From Leishmania martiniquensis (Eukaryota > Euglenozoa > Kinetoplastea > Trypanosomatida > Trypanosomatidae): a DNA stretch of 64,000 nucleotides. The DNA lies in NCBI RefSeq assembly GCF_017916325.1, contig NC_090159.1, positions 291,501-355,500 on the forward strand. Reading direction: 5' to 3'. This document shows positions 37,803 through 47,289 of the stretch, piece after piece. Both the position numbers and the translations under genes were made by a program. The stretch's first letter is position 1. Each line of letters starts with the position of its first letter. The notes beneath the pieces were generated by a model. The model ran no database searches. It saw only the letters and a list, made by a program, of their open reading frames with translations, and was not told the DNA's origin.

Positions 37803-40178
37803 ATGCAGTCGGATCTTGGCGCCGTGCACGTGACGAACTTCCACGGCAGCGGCGCGCTGTCGGGTGACGGCTATGGTGGCAGCGGTAGCGTGGATGGCGA
37901 CGGTGAGGTGGGGACTGATATTCGCCTCCTCTCAAAGGCGTTTGTCACGCAGTTTCGCATCCATCATGAGTTTCTGTACATGGACATGCTGCGGCGCAAT
38001 TTGTCGGCTGGGCTGCACTTCGTGGAAATCCAAATGGCACACCTCCAGCAGTTCAGCGGGGTACTCTTCGGGGCAGTGCAGCACAACCCCACCCGCGCAC
38101 TACCGCTGATGGAGCACGCAGCGTGGGAACTCGCGTTGGAGCGAAAGCTCTTCCCGGCCTACAGTCGTGAGACGACGATTCAGGTGCAGCTCTTCTGGGG
38201 TGTGCCGCCCATGGCGTTGCGCAACCTCGCTCAGGCCGCTGTGGCACAGCTTGTTTGTGTGAGCGGCATTGTCGTCAAGTCCAGCTCCACACACGCCCGC
38301 TGTGTCCGCGCGACTATCCAGTGTACGAGCTGTCGCAGCAAAGCCCACATCAACGGCGGGCGGTCAGTCGATCTGCCCCCACAGTGCATGGAGAACAACG
38401 GCCGCGGTGGTGGTGGCGCCTCCTCCGGCAAGTGCCGGCCTAACCCCTATGTGCTTCTGCCAATGGAGTGCGAGTACGAGGACCAGCAGATCATCAAGCT
38501 GCAGGAGCTGCCCGAGGACGTACCGACCGGTGAACTACCGAGACACCTGACGGTGGTTGTGGACCGCTACCTAGTCGACCGCATCAGTCCCGGCTCCCGC
38601 GTCCAGATCGTCGGTGTGGTCTCGGTGCAGGAGAAGCGAGGTGGCTTCGACAGCGCACGCGGCGGTGGTCGTGCTCGGGCGGCGGCCGGCTTGCGAGCGC
38701 AATACGTGCGCTGTGTCGGTCTCATGTTTCGCACGACGCAGGATGCCAGCTGCGCGGTGGTGAGTGTGAACCAGAACTTCTCCTCTCGTGTGCGATCGCG
38801 GTCGATCATGACGTGGCAGCCGGAAGAGGAGGCCTCCTTCAAAGCCTTTGCGAGGCAAGGGAACGTATGCCAGCGGCTCTCCGCGAGCATCGACCCTGCC
38901 ATCTTCGGCCTGGAGGATCAGAAGAAAGCGATCGTGTGCCTCCTCTTGGGTGGCACACGCAAGCGCAACGGCAGCAACTTCCTTCGTGGTGACATGAACG
39001 TCCTCTTCATCGGAGACCCATCGACGGCCAAGTCGCAGCTGCTGAAATTCGTGGAGAAAGTGGCGCCGATCGGCATCTACACCTCCGGCAAGGGCAGCAG
39101 CGCTGCCGGCCTCACCGCGTCCGTAATATCGAATGGCAACGGCGACTTCGTGCTCGAGGCGGGATCGATGGTGCTGGCCGACGGCGGTGTCGTGTGCATC
39201 GACGAGTTCGACAAAATGCGAGAGCAAGATCAGGTCGCCATCCACGAGGCGATGGAGCAGCAGACGATCTCGATTGCCAAGGCAAATCTGACGACAATGC
39301 TAAACAGCCGCACGTCCGTGCTGGCGGCTGCGAACCCGACGCTCGGCAGCTATGACCCTCTGCGCTCCAACGAGGACCAGATGGACTTCCAAAGCTCCAT
39401 CCTCTCCCGCTTCGACCTCATCTTCAAGGTGATCGACCCCCGAAACCCCGAGACGGATCAGCGACTGGCGCACCACGTGATCGGGCTGCACAAGAGCGCC
39501 AATGGCAGCGGCGGGCGACGCGGTGGTGGCCGCGCCGGTGCGTCCGCTTCTGCCGCGCAGAGTCACAGCAACGAGGTGGTGGAGCGCAGCTTCTTCACCA
39601 AGTACATCTCCTACGCCCGCTCCACCTGTCGCCCTGTCATCTCAGAGGAGGCGATGAAGGTGCTGCTCGACTTCTATGTGCAGGTGCGCCGAGACGCGCA
39701 TCAGCGAACCCTCGAGACGCTCGGCGGCATGAGCAGCGTAGGCAGCGCGGCGGGCGGTGGTGGTGGTGGTGGTTCGAGCACCAGTAAGACGCCGATCATC
39801 CAAATCACGGCCCGGCAACTCGAGAGTCTTGTGCGCATTACGGAGTCGATGGCCCGGATGCGCCTTGACGTGCTCGCGAGCCGCAGCGATGCTGAGGAAG
39901 CCATTAAACTCTTCAAGGTGGCCACTGTCGACGCTATCAAAAGCGGCGTGGCCGACCAAGCCCTGACGGAAGCACAGAGTGAGCTTGTCCTGCGCGTGGA
40001 GGAGGCGCTGCGCCGCCGCGTCGCGCTCGGGGCCACGGTCGAGCACCACCGCCTGCTGTCGGAGCTCGCACGCATGGGCTTTGACGCGAAGCTCGTGGAG
40101 CGTGCCGTGTACGCGATGGTGAAGCGGGAGGAGCTGGAGTGGCGCAAGCAGCGGACTTTGCTGCACCGTGTGAGATGA
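37803..40178 (+). CDS. MCM5: DNA replication licensing factor MCM5
   Basis: 791 residues from ATG 37803; upstream in-frame sequence lacks an ATG. It carries the MCM N-terminal domain with a zinc-finger-like CTSC pair and a later Cys pair split by a Gly-rich insert. The segment IIKLQELPEDVPTGELPRHL and DRYLVDRISPGSRVQIVGV has MCM5 wording. The AAA+ core has Walker A GDPSTAKSQ (K410), Walker B VVCIDEFDKM (D467, E468) and the arginine finger SRFD (R536). A C-terminal winged-helix-like region ends the protein. MCM5 is one of six subunits of the replicative helicase loaded at origins in G1; its Walker A pairs with the MCM3 arginine finger in the ring. Two Gly/Ser-rich inserts (near 39500-39560 and 39738-39785) fall in loops of the C-terminal half. 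Paralogue choice rests on the N-terminal motifs. Confidence 0.9.
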   Translation: MQSDLGAVHVTNFHGSGALSGDGYGGSGSVDGDGEVGTDIRLLSKAFVTQFRIHHEFLYMDMLRRNLSAGLHFVEIQMAHLQQFSGVLFGAVQHNPTRALPLMEHAAWELALERKLFPAYSRETTIQVQLFWGVPPMALRNLAQAAVAQLVCVSGIVVKSSSTHARCVRATIQCTSCRSKAHINGGRSVDLPPQCMENNGRGGGGASSGKCRPNPYVLLPMECEYEDQQIIKLQELPEDVPTGELPRHLTVVVDRYLVDRISPGSRVQIVGVVSVQEKRGGFDSARGGGRARAAAGLRAQYVRCVGLMFRTTQDASCAVVSVNQNFSSRVRSRSIMTWQPEEEASFKAFARQGNVCQRLSASIDPAIFGLEDQKKAIVCLLLGGTRKRNGSNFLRGDMNVLFIGDPSTAKSQLLKFVEKVAPIGIYTSGKGSSAAGLTASVISNGNGDFVLEAGSMVLADGGVVCIDEFDKMREQDQVAIHEAMEQQTISIAKANLTTMLNSRTSVLAAANPTLGSYDPLRSNEDQMDFQSSILSRFDLIFKVIDPRNPETDQRLAHHVIGLHKSANGSGGRRGGGRAGASASAAQSHSNEVVERSFFTKYISYARSTCRPVISEEAMKVLLDFYVQVRRDAHQRTLETLGGMSSVGSAAGGGGGGGSSTSKTPIIQITARQLESLVRITESMARMRLDVLASRSDAEEAIKLFKVATVDAIKSGVADQALTEAQSELVLRVEEALRRRVALGATVEHHRLLSELARMGFDAKLVERAVYAMVKREELEWRKQRTLLHRVR

Positions 40179-40690
40179 CGGCGGTGTGAGAGTATTCGCA
40201 GCAGCAGCGGCAGCAGCAGCAGCGTACACGTGAGTGGGGCGGCCCCTCTCTCTGTCTCTCTGTCTGCGTGTGAGTTCGTTTTACGTGTGCCCCTCTCCCC
40301 TTCCTCACCATTTAGATCCATAGCAGACTGCCCTCGCACAAGCCCCAAACAATACCGCTCGAATCGTCTCTCTTCCGAGGGCCGAAGGCCTTCCCGCTAT
40401 CGCTGTCGTTGCTGTCCTCTGCTTGGGTGCTCTGCCTCCCTTCCCCTCTCTCGGCACTGCTCCTCTCCTCCGCGAACCGCTTGTGGTTGTCCTCCTTGTC
40501 GAATCGTTCCTCCATCAACCCCATCCTCCCCTTACGAGCAACGCGCCTGCGCGTGTTCGCTGTGCTGCGGCCGCGCAGGGAAACGGAGCCTCAGACGACG
40601 GTGACGGCCGTCTCACCGAAAGCGATACGCGTCATCCCTTACAGAGCCCAAGTATCCACGACAACGGCCGGTATCATCGGCGGCCACCCG
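40179..40690. other. Intergenic spacer
   Basis: No gene seen. GCA repeats just after MCM5 (40199-40222), CT-rich DNA at 40246-40305 and 40430-40480. The frame of the next gene is open upstream but contains no ATG before 40691. Confidence 0.45.
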
Positions 40691-42040
40691 ATGGCCACGA
40701 GCGTCAACGGCGCGCAGTCCTTGAAGAAGCCCAAGGTCGACACGGAGAAGAACGCAGCGGCTGCATGTCGCTCGATAGGCGCCACAGCGACAGCCGAAGC
40801 ATCACCGTCTGCCGCAATCGACGTCACTGTGATCCCCACGAGCAATGCGCTACTGAATGCGCGACTCAAACGAGAGCTGAAACAGTTGTGGTGTGCGAAC
40901 GCCCCTGCCGCAGCGGTGCCTCCGGCGACTGGCGGGCCGCTGATGGGGCACGACACACACCCCACGTCCGCTGACGTCGCCTCCGTCGTTCCTCCTTTTA
41001 AGGTCGGCACGCTGGAGATGTACCGCCGCTTTCCAGAGGCCTACGATATGCTCATGAACCACCACAATTGCACGGCGGTGCGCCACACGCTGCTGGAGGA
41101 CGTGCTGGGCCGCATTACTCGCACGGCGGCTGTCGCAGCGGCACCCGCTGGCGCTGGCGCGGGGCAGCGCACGCAGCCATGGGTGCGCGTAGCAGACTTT
41201 GGGTGCGGCACCGGGCGCATCGAAAGCATGGTAGCACAGCACCCAGCCGTTCAGGCCATCTACGCTTACGACAGCGAGGTGTCGATGCTGCGGCGCTGCC
41301 TGGTGAACACTGTGCGGAGTGCTGCTCGGTCTGGACACTACAACTCTGTGAGTCTGCTACCCGTCGCCGCGCCGAGAGAGAAGACGATTGATGGCGATAC
41401 GGCCAGCACCACCTTGCACGCGTTGTCGTCAGCGCCGGTGGTGGCACTGTGCGGTGGCAACGGTGGCAAAGCTGAGAAACCGCTGCCGCCGGTGTTGCAG
41501 CTGTGCCTCCGCCCGGTATCGTTTGAAGCGATTCAGTCGAACTTTCTCCCGGTAACGCAGCACCCCCGTTGTCCCCTCATTGTATGCGCGTGGTCCCTCT
41601 CCTATGTCATGCGAATGCAGTGGGGCGAGGACCGCTGGCACGCCGCGGTAGACTCAGTTGTGGAATCGCTGCTGAGCCTACTCGACAACACGCGCTCAGA
41701 TGCGGCGGTGGTCATACTAGAGACGCTGGGCAACGGCTCTGCGGTGCCGACGCGGCAGAGCACATACACACAGCGGCTGGAGGAGCGGTTGGGATTCACG
41801 CGGACTTGGGTGCGCACGGACTACGAGTTCAAGAGCACAGCCGACGCCGAGCGCATGGTGCGTTTCTTCTTTGGCGAAAAGATGCTGGCAAAGCTGACCT
41901 CAGACGCCGCTATCGGTATCGCGGGAGTGGACGGCGCCCCCAACGGCACGGCGGGTGGCAGCAGCTGTCGCCTAATGGAGTGCACAGGCATTTGGACCTA
42001 CTGGAAGGTACGAGAGGGTGCGGCAGGAGCCACTCACTGA
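40691..42040 (+). CDS. SAM-dependent methyltransferase-like protein
   Basis: 449 residues from ATG 40691. A disordered N-terminal ~90 residues leads into LEMYRRFPEAYDMLMNHHNC, then class I methyltransferase motif I VADFGCGTGRIES (D169), followed 19 residues later by IYAYDSEVSML, the acidic end of strand 2 that binds the ribose. Later blocks LIVCAWSLSYVMRMQWGEDR and AAVVILETLGNG fit strands 4 and 5. The C-terminus (LGFTRTWVRTDYEF, ending MECTGIWTYWK) is also typical of small-molecule or protein methyltransferases. No substrate-defining motif such as NPPY or DPPW is seen. Substrate unknown. The gene has inserts of Ala/Gly-rich low complexity common in this genome. Confidence 0.7.
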   Translation: MATSVNGAQSLKKPKVDTEKNAAAACRSIGATATAEASPSAAIDVTVIPTSNALLNARLKRELKQLWCANAPAAAVPPATGGPLMGHDTHPTSADVASVVPPFKVGTLEMYRRFPEAYDMLMNHHNCTAVRHTLLEDVLGRITRTAAVAAAPAGAGAGQRTQPWVRVADFGCGTGRIESMVAQHPAVQAIYAYDSEVSMLRRCLVNTVRSAARSGHYNSVSLLPVAAPREKTIDGDTASTTLHALSSAPVVALCGGNGGKAEKPLPPVLQLCLRPVSFEAIQSNFLPVTQHPRCPLIVCAWSLSYVMRMQWGEDRWHAAVDSVVESLLSLLDNTRSDAAVVILETLGNGSAVPTRQSTYTQRLEERLGFTRTWVRTDYEFKSTADAERMVRFFFGEKMLAKLTSDAAIGIAGVDGAPNGTAGGSSCRLMECTGIWTYWKVREGAAGATH

Positions 42041-42062
42041 GTCCGTGAGCGGCCTCGTGCCT

Positions 42063-42079
42063 GAGGCGCAATGCGCCTC
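42063..42079. repeat. Short inverted repeat containing the AGAGGCGCAT motif on the minus strand
   Basis: GAGGCGCA, one base, TGCGCCTC. The right arm (42071-42080) is the complement of AGAGGCGCAT found in other spacers. It lies 23 bases after the methyltransferase stop codon. Confidence 0.5.
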
Positions 42080-42139
42080 TCCGCTCTTCCACATATGCTA
42101 GCTCCCGAGTAACGCGTCGCTGGAGCATGCGCTAGTAAG

Positions 42140-42161
42140 CACACACACACACACACACACA
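42140..42161. repeat. (CA)n microsatellite
   Basis: Run of about eleven CA units in the spacer. Confidence 0.85.
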
Positions 42162-42612
42162 TCTGCAACAGCCACGACTCGGCATGCGCCGCATCCTCAC
42201 TCTTTCACGAAGCTCACGCTGCAGAACTACATTGCTGCCCGGTGGCCTGGCGCTCGTGGCAATGGTCACGGCGCCTCGTACAACTGAGGGTGCTCAAAGA
42301 GAGAGGGAGAGAGCGAGACCGACACCTATGCGTGGGCCCTCTCTCGACAGAAGCGAGTGCACGGCCAACGCCGTGGGTGCACCCCTGAAGTGTGCTTGGA
42401 AAGGCCATGGCGCGTCGTCCCTCCCTCACTTTTCATTCCTCACATCCGCCTCTCTTTCTGATTCGCTGCTGTGCCGTTGGCCGTCACCACGCTGCAAGCT
42501 CGGCAGATACCTTCACAGATCCACACATAAGCTAGATTGTGTGGGGCGTGTGGCTACCGAAGCCACCTGACTTCTTCTGCCTGCCAGTCCTCCGTCAACA
42601 GCTCCGCGCCGG

Positions 42613-45411
42613 ATGAAGCTGCTGCACTCCAAGTCGACTGCGGAGCCGATCCTGGCCCTCACTGCGTGTCCGTGTGCGAATCTGTTTGGTCTCGTCACGA
42701 GGAGCTCCGTCGCTGTCTATCGATCCACCACCCTCACTACAGTCTTCAACTTTCCCCTCAAGCCCTTCCAGGCTGCACTGGAGGACAATGGCATCGAGGG
42801 GCAGAAGCCCCACGGCAGGTCAGTGCGCTGCTGCTGGTCGCCCTCGGGGCGTCTGTTCACCCTTGGGCTACCGTCAGGGCTCCTGCTCGTACTGGACGTC
42901 GAGGGCGGCGCCCTGGTGCGCTTCCTCAGTCCCGCTGCCACGACCTCTGGGAACGGCTACAGCGCCTCCACCTCGGTGGCAGCTTCCATGGGTGTGCCGC
43001 AAGCCTCCACAACCCTCCCGCCTGGACGCCCTGTGCTTTCCATGGGCTGGTGTGCGGTGCCGTCGCTCTCTTACCGTCACCTCAACGCTATGCACGCCGA
43101 CATGCAGACACGGTGCCTGCCGGTGCGCACCGGTGTGACAGCTGCGCTGCTCGACGAAGTTGCGCAGGGTTTCCCGCTCTCGCGGGACAGCCCGGGAGAC
43201 GCGGCCGCTGTGCCCTTCCCAACCGCAGTGATGTGTAGCGCAAATCGTCCGGACACGAGAGGCGGCAGCAGCTCAGTCTCGCTGCTTTTGGTCCTTGGCT
43301 GCGACGGCATTCTTCGTTGCCTGATCGGCGGTCTGTACGAGGTGCACCGTCTGCCGCTGTCCCTACCGTCGCACCTTCCTGCCCGGCCTGGGCGCGAGCT
43401 CAGCGGCGGCATGGCTGCCTGGGAAGACGTCGTCGTTGAGGACGTGCAAGTGCGGCAGTGCTGTGTGCCTGGCAGAGCTTTCGCTGGCACTCAGACGCGC
43501 GCGCAAAGAGGTACCGGCCTGTTCGAGTGGCTATGCTTTGGCGAGTCTGCCATGGACGGCGTCCGTCCTGCCGTGGCGCAGCATCACCGCTTGTACGTGT
43601 GCGTTACGGACGCGTCACCAGGTGGTGCCGCGGTACAGTCGCTGTGGGAGGTGGACTTGCACGCCAACCTCTCCGCGCTCGCCGCGCCACATTGGCTCGC
43701 GTTATGTTACGTGCGCGAGTACACGCGCATCGCGCGGGAGGCGTACGAGAAGGTTTCTAACGATTGGCACGCAGTGCTGCGGAGGCGTCTCTGGGAACAT
43801 CTCGGCCTCCCTGCCGCCGCTCCCCTCCTTACCTCGGCCATCCTGGTGCAACTCGCGGAGCCAGATCCCTCGGCACTCTATCAGTACGCAAAGCAGCAGC
43901 TCATACGCACCGCTGTGTCGGAGGACTTGGAGGCGATGGCGACGGCAGTGGAGCGCGCGATGCACGAAGTCACGCACGTGTGCTACCGCTGCTGTGAGGC
44001 AGCCATGGCGTGCGCCGCGCACCTCCGCGAGCCAGAAAACGTTACGCAGCAGCTCGGCGATCTACGGCGACTCTGCGAGTCTTTTCTTCGATGCATCACG
44101 AAGGAGGCGGAGGGCGCGCGTGACTTGGCGCTGTGGGTGCTGCAGCAATCGCATAATTGGGCACGTGGCTGCCGCTTCGCCGCTGATACGGGTGATGAGC
44201 GGCTGCCTGTGGGGGCTGAAGAAGATTACCGAGAGAAGACTTCAGCCGTGTCGCCGCCGTCCGGCGCGGCGGCAGCATCGGGTGGGTTGGCCCGCTCACC
44301 GTCGCCGCAACAGCCAGCGCCTGTGGTGGACGAAGTTCCGCTCAGCGCGACGCGCCAGCCGGCCTTGCTGAATTATCTTCTCTCCTGTACGGCAGAAGCG
44401 GCCGACCTGCATCTAGAGCCGCTGAGGTGCCTCTGTGAGCATCTTTCCGCGAGCGTGCAGCAATGCGCGTCATTGCCGGCGTCAGCCACGGACCCTCTTC
44501 CAGTACGCGTGGTGTTGCCGAATGTGCATGAGAGTGGGTGCACCTCCTCCTCGCCGGCGTCTCAGCTCCTCTGTTGTGTGGTGGAAGGAGTCGAAGAAGG
44601 GGATGACGAAGGTAGCACCGCTGCCTCTGGCGACGGTGACATCAGTGGCGACAGTGAAGACGATGGGGCGGCGAAGGGCTACTACCCGCGGTACGAGACG
44701 GGCCTGGCGGACATTTTACCCAGTGAAAGCACTCGCAACGTCGCACGCGACGAGTGCGGATGCGCGCTCGTTACTGAAGGGGCCCACTTGCACGTGCTGC
44801 AGTCCTCTACCACGGCGGCGAATGCAATCCAGGGCCTACAGATCGGCACGTACAGACTGGTGGTGCGCAGCGACGGTGAAGCCGGGGAGGACAGCGCCGA
44901 CCCGCCCGGAGCTCCTAGCTCTGTCCTCGAGGCGCGCCCCGGGGTAGACGTGAACGTAAGCCTCATCGCATCCCGCCTCAAGGCAGAGATCACAGTCCAG
45001 CACGGCCGTGCGGCGCCTTCTGCCACCTACGTCGCTGCCTGGTACGGCTACCTCCAGGCGAATCGGCACGTTGTCGTCTGCCAGCCAAGCACCGTCATTG
45101 CAGGTTATCGTGCGGGATCTGGCGCCCGAGGAGGGTTAGCTGCGCCGGCGCCCTTCTTCATCGCCGTCGTCGACGGCGATGGACACCTGGTGACGGTCGA
45201 TGAAGAAGAGCATGACGGCGGCAGCGAAGATGGCGACGATGCGGTGGACTCTTCCGCGGCCGCGGCGACTTCGGCGCGGGCGGCTCTGTGCGAGGTGACC
45301 GGTATGGAGGGTGTGCCGCTGCGCGTGAGCATGAGCCGGGCCCGCAGCTTCTGCGTCGTTGTCGGTGCCACCAAGTATATTGTTCTCTCCCTCTACGATG
45401 ACGACTACTGA
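42613..45411 (+). CDS. APC4-like anaphase-promoting complex subunit, divergent
   Basis: 932 residues from ATG 42613. The N-terminus reads like the APC4 WD40 region: MKLLHSKSTAEPILALTACP, LFGLVTRSSVAVYR, then RSVRCCWSPSGRLFTLGLPS and GLLLVLDVEGGALVRF (about 70-105), one clear WD-type blade. A second strand-rich part follows (LLVLGCDGILRCLIGG). The middle contains a long helical region (about 410-520: ILVQLAEPDPSALYQYAKQQ, then LRRLCESFLRCITKEAEG and LALWVLQQSHNWARG) placed like the APC4 helical domain that interrupts the propeller. The C-terminal half is acidic and partly disordered, then returns to strands (FFIAVVDGDGHLVTVDEEEH, SFCVVVGATKYIVLSLYDDD). APC4 is a scaffold in the ubiquitin ligase that triggers anaphase. 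Assignment is by architecture and modest motif similarity; another propeller scaffold is possible. Confidence 0.6.
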   Translation: MKLLHSKSTAEPILALTACPCANLFGLVTRSSVAVYRSTTLTTVFNFPLKPFQAALEDNGIEGQKPHGRSVRCCWSPSGRLFTLGLPSGLLLVLDVEGGALVRFLSPAATTSGNGYSASTSVAASMGVPQASTTLPPGRPVLSMGWCAVPSLSYRHLNAMHADMQTRCLPVRTGVTAALLDEVAQGFPLSRDSPGDAAAVPFPTAVMCSANRPDTRGGSSSVSLLLVLGCDGILRCLIGGLYEVHRLPLSLPSHLPARPGRELSGGMAAWEDVVVEDVQVRQCCVPGRAFAGTQTRAQRGTGLFEWLCFGESAMDGVRPAVAQHHRLYVCVTDASPGGAAVQSLWEVDLHANLSALAAPHWLALCYVREYTRIAREAYEKVSNDWHAVLRRRLWEHLGLPAAAPLLTSAILVQLAEPDPSALYQYAKQQLIRTAVSEDLEAMATAVERAMHEVTHVCYRCCEAAMACAAHLREPENVTQQLGDLRRLCESFLRCITKEAEGARDLALWVLQQSHNWARGCRFAADTGDERLPVGAEEDYREKTSAVSPPSGAAAASGGLARSPSPQQPAPVVDEVPLSATRQPALLNYLLSCTAEAADLHLEPLRCLCEHLSASVQQCASLPASATDPLPVRVVLPNVHESGCTSSSPASQLLCCVVEGVEEGDDEGSTAASGDGDISGDSEDDGAAKGYYPRYETGLADILPSESTRNVARDECGCALVTEGAHLHVLQSSTTAANAIQGLQIGTYRLVVRSDGEAGEDSADPPGAPSSVLEARPGVDVNVSLIASRLKAEITVQHGRAAPSATYVAAWYGYLQANRHVVVCQPSTVIAGYRAGSGARGGLAAPAPFFIAVVDGDGHLVTVDEEEHDGGSEDGDDAVDSSAAAATSARAALCEVTGMEGVPLRVSMSRARSFCVVVGATKYIVLSLYDDDY

Positions 45412-46280
45412 GGAAGTGAAGGGAAGAAGGGCGACAGGCGAGCACCGACTCGGTCGCTGTCTCCGCCTTCCCGTGGCGTCCTCCGTGTCCACCGCCTTCT
45501 CGAGTGAGACTGACGAAGCACACACACGCACACGCGCTTCGCCCAATGCGCGCAGCACCGTCGAAAGGGAGAAAGAGCTTCCGAGCTGAACGGCGAAGAG
45601 GCTCTCCAAGCCACGCTCTCCCCTCCCTCTCCCCGCCACTATGACGCGCACCAGGCGGGCTATCATCTGTCTCCTCTAACAAGGCCATCTTGCGCGTCAA
45701 CGACTGCACAGGAAAGGCGAGTGGCGGCAGACATGCACACGCGCGAGTGCAAGTTGTCCTTCAGCAAAAGAGCGCCGGCGAGTCCGCATTGGCATCCGAA
45801 AATGTGAAGGCAGGAGGGTGTACTCGATGGCAGCCTCTGTATCGGCCTCATCTCACCCGACACCGGGTGCCCTACCAAGCTCGTCCATGTCACTGTCCCC
45901 TCTCGATGCACTTGAAGACGCAGTAGAGGAAAGCGGAGTGACGTGGCCCGGTATGGTGTTCCGCCACGGACACTATTGGCGAGGTCACGTGCACAGCGAG
46001 GCATTTCCTGTATACGCTCGAACCTGCCCGCAGTGTCCCGCCCCCCCCCAACACTCCGGTCCTCTCTTCCCCAGAATCCGTTCAAGCTCCGTCATGTTTA
46101 GCGCATGACCTTCATGTGTATTTTAAATCGCCCTCTTCTCCCTCCCCCTCCCTCCCACACACGCGCACACACAACAGCGAGCGACACCTCTTCACAGCAC
46201 CTCCTCCCCTACACTACCCCCTCACCTCCATTCGCCTACCACAGCACACACGCAGAGAGACATAGAGAAAAAAGTTGGTG
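45412..46280. other. Intergenic spacer
   Basis: No convincing gene. An ATG-started frame at 45827-46108 (93 codons) has a somewhat protein-like reading but no family resemblance. CT/CA-rich tracts at 46130-46165 and 46195-46255 precede the next gene. Confidence 0.4.
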
Positions 46281-46628
46281 ATGTCCGCTTTCACGGAGAA
46301 GGATTACATCAGCAAGGCGGTCGGCACCACGATAAGCGCTGTGCAGTCCGTATGGGGCTGGACGCGTGAGCGGCTGTGGCCCATCTACTCCGCCGCCGTC
46401 GTCATCTCCCTCTTCCAGATGATCGCCGTCGCCTCGGAGAAGCAGATCCTCGCCGACCACTATTACGGCGACGTGGACGGCAAATTCGAGGAGTGCAAGG
46501 AAGACCTCGTGCGTGACGCCAAGAAGCTCTTCAGCGAGGAAGTTTCGGTGGCGGTGAAAGAGCACGTGTGGCAACTGCCCCCGGCGGCGTTCCGTCGCGA
46601 GTACAGCAGCCGCCTTGGCAGCGCTTAG
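46281..46628 (+). CDS. Small single-span membrane protein, unknown
   Basis: 115 residues from ATG 46281. One hydrophobic segment, LWPIYSAAVVISLFQMIAVA (about 33-52), follows an amphipathic N-terminal helix (ISKAVGTTISAVQSVWGWTR). A charged helical C-terminal half (KFEECKEDLVRDAKKLFSEE) ends in RREYSSRLGSA. The codons are strongly G/C-ended with no low-complexity insert, which suggests a real, well-expressed gene. Size and layout would suit a small subunit of a mitochondrial membrane complex, but I recognise no family and do not assign one. Confidence 0.7.
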   Translation: MSAFTEKDYISKAVGTTISAVQSVWGWTRERLWPIYSAAVVISLFQMIAVASEKQILADHYYGDVDGKFEECKEDLVRDAKKLFSEEVSVAVKEHVWQLPPAAFRREYSSRLGSA

Positions 46629-47289
46629 TCTGTGTGAGGAGTCGGCAAGCGGGAGGCCGTTTCCCAACGCGCTGGAAGGCCTCAAACGCGTATCTGATGT
46701 GTGTGATGTGTGTCGTCAACTCTCTTGTGTGCAGGAAGAGGTCGGGGTGGGTTGACTGCTCCCCCCTTCCTCCCCCATCTCTTTGGATGGGTGTGATGCT
46801 CCTCTCTCCCGCCATGTAAGGCGCGTAAGTAAGAGTACGCCGCGTATGATCGCACATCGGCCAACATGCGTGTGTCGATGCCGGGACACAAGCGCTGGTT
46901 CGGCGCTCGGTACCGCGCCCGTTGCACGCCACCCCCTCGTTAAGGGAGAGTACGCGAAGAGTGCGGCAAGGCCGGTCAGAGCCTACATGCGTGCTGACGT
47001 TCACGTGACAGTGGTGCGAGGACTGCGGGGAATACTTCAACCGCGTCTCTACCCAATGGACTGAAAGGCACTTCACTTTCTCTTACTCTTCCCCTGTTCA
47101 GCCGACCCACCCACCCCTCTCTGCTCCACTACACAACACAACGCACCCTGGTGCACACACACACACATACACATACACACAAGCACACACAGTCACATAT
47201 CCGCAGCACACTGAGTGCTGGCTGAGCGGGGCTGACACAGCGGTTCATCCCTCACATCCACCCTCCCCCCCGCCCGCCCCCAAACGTTA
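46629..47289. other. Intergenic spacer
   Basis: No gene seen. C/T tracts near 46761-46780, CA-rich microsatellite at 47153-47190, and a C-rich tract at 47259-47280 immediately upstream of the next gene. Confidence 0.45.

Larger units (their letters stand above)
42041..42612. other. Intergenic spacer
   Basis: No gene seen. Holds a perfect 8-base inverted repeat with a one-base centre (42063-42079, GAGGCGCA and TGCGCCTC), a CA run at 42140-42161 and modest CT-rich DNA near 42415-42470. Confidence 0.5.

Noticed and set aside
42140..42161. CA and TA runs as replication origins or CRISPR-like arrays
   Set aside because: Simple dinucleotide microsatellites with no spacer-repeat structure; ordinary in trypanosomatid UTRs.
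29339..45411. Replication/cell-cycle gene cluster (POLQ-like, MCM5, APC4-like, with RFC1 further on) as a functional operon
   Set aside because: Trypanosomatid polycistronic units do not usually group genes by function, and unrelated genes lie between; treated as coincidence.
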